A DNA stretch of 64,000 bases, taken from assembly GCA_017940895.1 (NCBI GenBank), contig JAGAXM010000011.1, forward strand, positions 1 through 64,000, written 5' to 3'. The position numbers and the translations under genes are program-made. The DNA is from Clostridiales bacterium. Lineage in GTDB: Bacteria > Bacillota > Clostridia > Saccharofermentanales > Saccharofermentanaceae. The notes below the pieces were generated by a model. The model was not told the DNA's origin. It made no database searches and saw only the letters and a list, made by a program, of their open reading frames with translations. Below are positions 63,626 through 64,000 of this stretch, one piece after another (the first letter of the stretch is position 1; each line of letters starts with the position of its first letter).

Positions 63626-64000
63626 ACGATCACGAGAGATATATAAAAGACCGCGCGACGGTCATGAGCATCATCAAGTATCTGCTTATCGCGGCCGTAT
63701 CGGCTCTGCTTATTTTCTTCGCGTTAAGAGTTGTATCCGTTCTCATTCCTTTCCTTATAGGTTTCCTTCTGGCAAGGACTGCGCATGCCATTGCCACCCC
63801 CATAAATCAGTTCAAAGGAAGGAAGCATGCGCTCAGCTTAAAGCGCAAGAAGAGAACAGAGAAGATCATCTACGGTTTCCTTGTCGTCATTATATTATTA
63901 GCCGCAGCTTACGGCATCTTCTCCCTCATCGGTCAGATCATGCGTGCTTTCGCTTCACTGCAGAATTACGCCGCTGACTTCTCCGACACGGGCAAGCTGT
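63622..64000 (+). CDS. AI-2E/PerM-family membrane protein, partial
   Basis: The frame starts at GTG 63622, overlapping the previous stop (GTGA), with AAAGGAG 7 nt upstream, and runs off the right edge. The visible 126 residues (MNDHERYIKDRATVMSIIKY, then VVSVLIPFLIGFLLARTAHA) have the N-terminal pair of membrane helices and the PFLIGFLLA motif typical of the AI-2E/YtvI family. Its transport role in Firmicutes is not settled. Confidence 0.75.
   Translation, partial: MNDHERYIKDRATVMSIIKYLLIAAVSALLIFFALRVVSVLIPFLIGFLLARTAHAIATPINQFKGRKHALSLKRKKRTEKIIYGFLVVIILLAAAYGIFSLIGQIMRAFASLQNYAADFSDTGKL

Overview
The window comes from the chromosome of a low-to-moderate-GC anaerobic Firmicute, most likely class Clostridia. 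The evidence is the L21-Prp-L27-Obg cluster with a Prp-cleavable L27 N-terminus, a DUF951/PrmC/DUF1385 cluster, a Rho with a long charged insertion, an MreB-family protein, 7TM-sensor two-component genes and Shine-Dalgarno sites close to GGAGG. The mix resembles rumen or gut Clostridia of the Saccharofermentans/Oscillospirales type, but that assignment is inference. I saw no rRNA, tRNA, CRISPR array, transposase or phage structural gene.

Layout. 1-5.4 kb is an accessory stretch: the start of a VapB-type antitoxin, two tandem double-glycine leader peptides (one only 52 aa), an SbcCD-like nuclease/ATPase pair, two promoter-to-terminator units that look like small RNAs, a lone HicB-type antitoxin with an operator in its promoter, and the first copy of a 99-bp repeat. 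5.4-10.8 kb holds small membrane proteins and a lipoprotein, a DUF2975/XRE pair, a RelA/SpoT-domain synthetase and two paralogous HAD-like proteins, one fused to a ParB/sulfiredoxin-like domain. 10.9-13.4 kb is the obgE-rpmA-prp-rplU ribosomal cluster. 13.5-29.3 kb holds a DHH phosphoesterase; a murC operon that continues into a polytopic membrane protein and a TIR-TM-beta-propeller protein; an antiporter and YbaK; a VOC protein; the DUF951-prmC-DUF1385 operon; rpmE; rho; and a metallophosphoesterase. 29.3-37.2 kb holds a second repeat type, the MreB-family gene, leuS with a zinc-ribbon partner, a RibD-like reductase and an 855-aa membrane protein.

37.2-41 kb is an unusual four-gene operon: a 204-aa unknown, a ClpP protease, a soluble VirD4/TraG-like ATPase and a 171-aa unknown. 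It is divergent from a small sigma factor that has a folded mRNA leader. 41-43.5 kb carries a lipoprotein, an NlpC/P60 wall hydrolase and a hotdog protein. From 44174 down to 43573 on the minus strand lies what I consider the best find: about 602 nt without reading frames, preceded by a promoter (extended -10), whose predicted first 8 nt pair perfectly with its last 8 nt, with several internal perfect hairpins. It looks like a large ornate structured RNA in the size class of ROOL or OLE. I cannot assign it to a family by eye.

44.4-64 kb holds an MscS channel, a dinB/radical-SAM operon, a two-component system, HU, a Spo0A-C-like regulator, the ligA operon with a PC4/YdbC-like protein, another metallophosphoesterase followed by the second copy of the 99-bp repeat, a lone PD-(D/E)XK-like protein, a frameshifted CAP-domain gene, glgP, an A24 prepilin peptidase, a CPBP-like membrane protein and the start of an AI-2E-family transporter. 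Three repeat elements of two types all sit at junctions between convergent genes, which suggests a role in terminating or insulating transcription.
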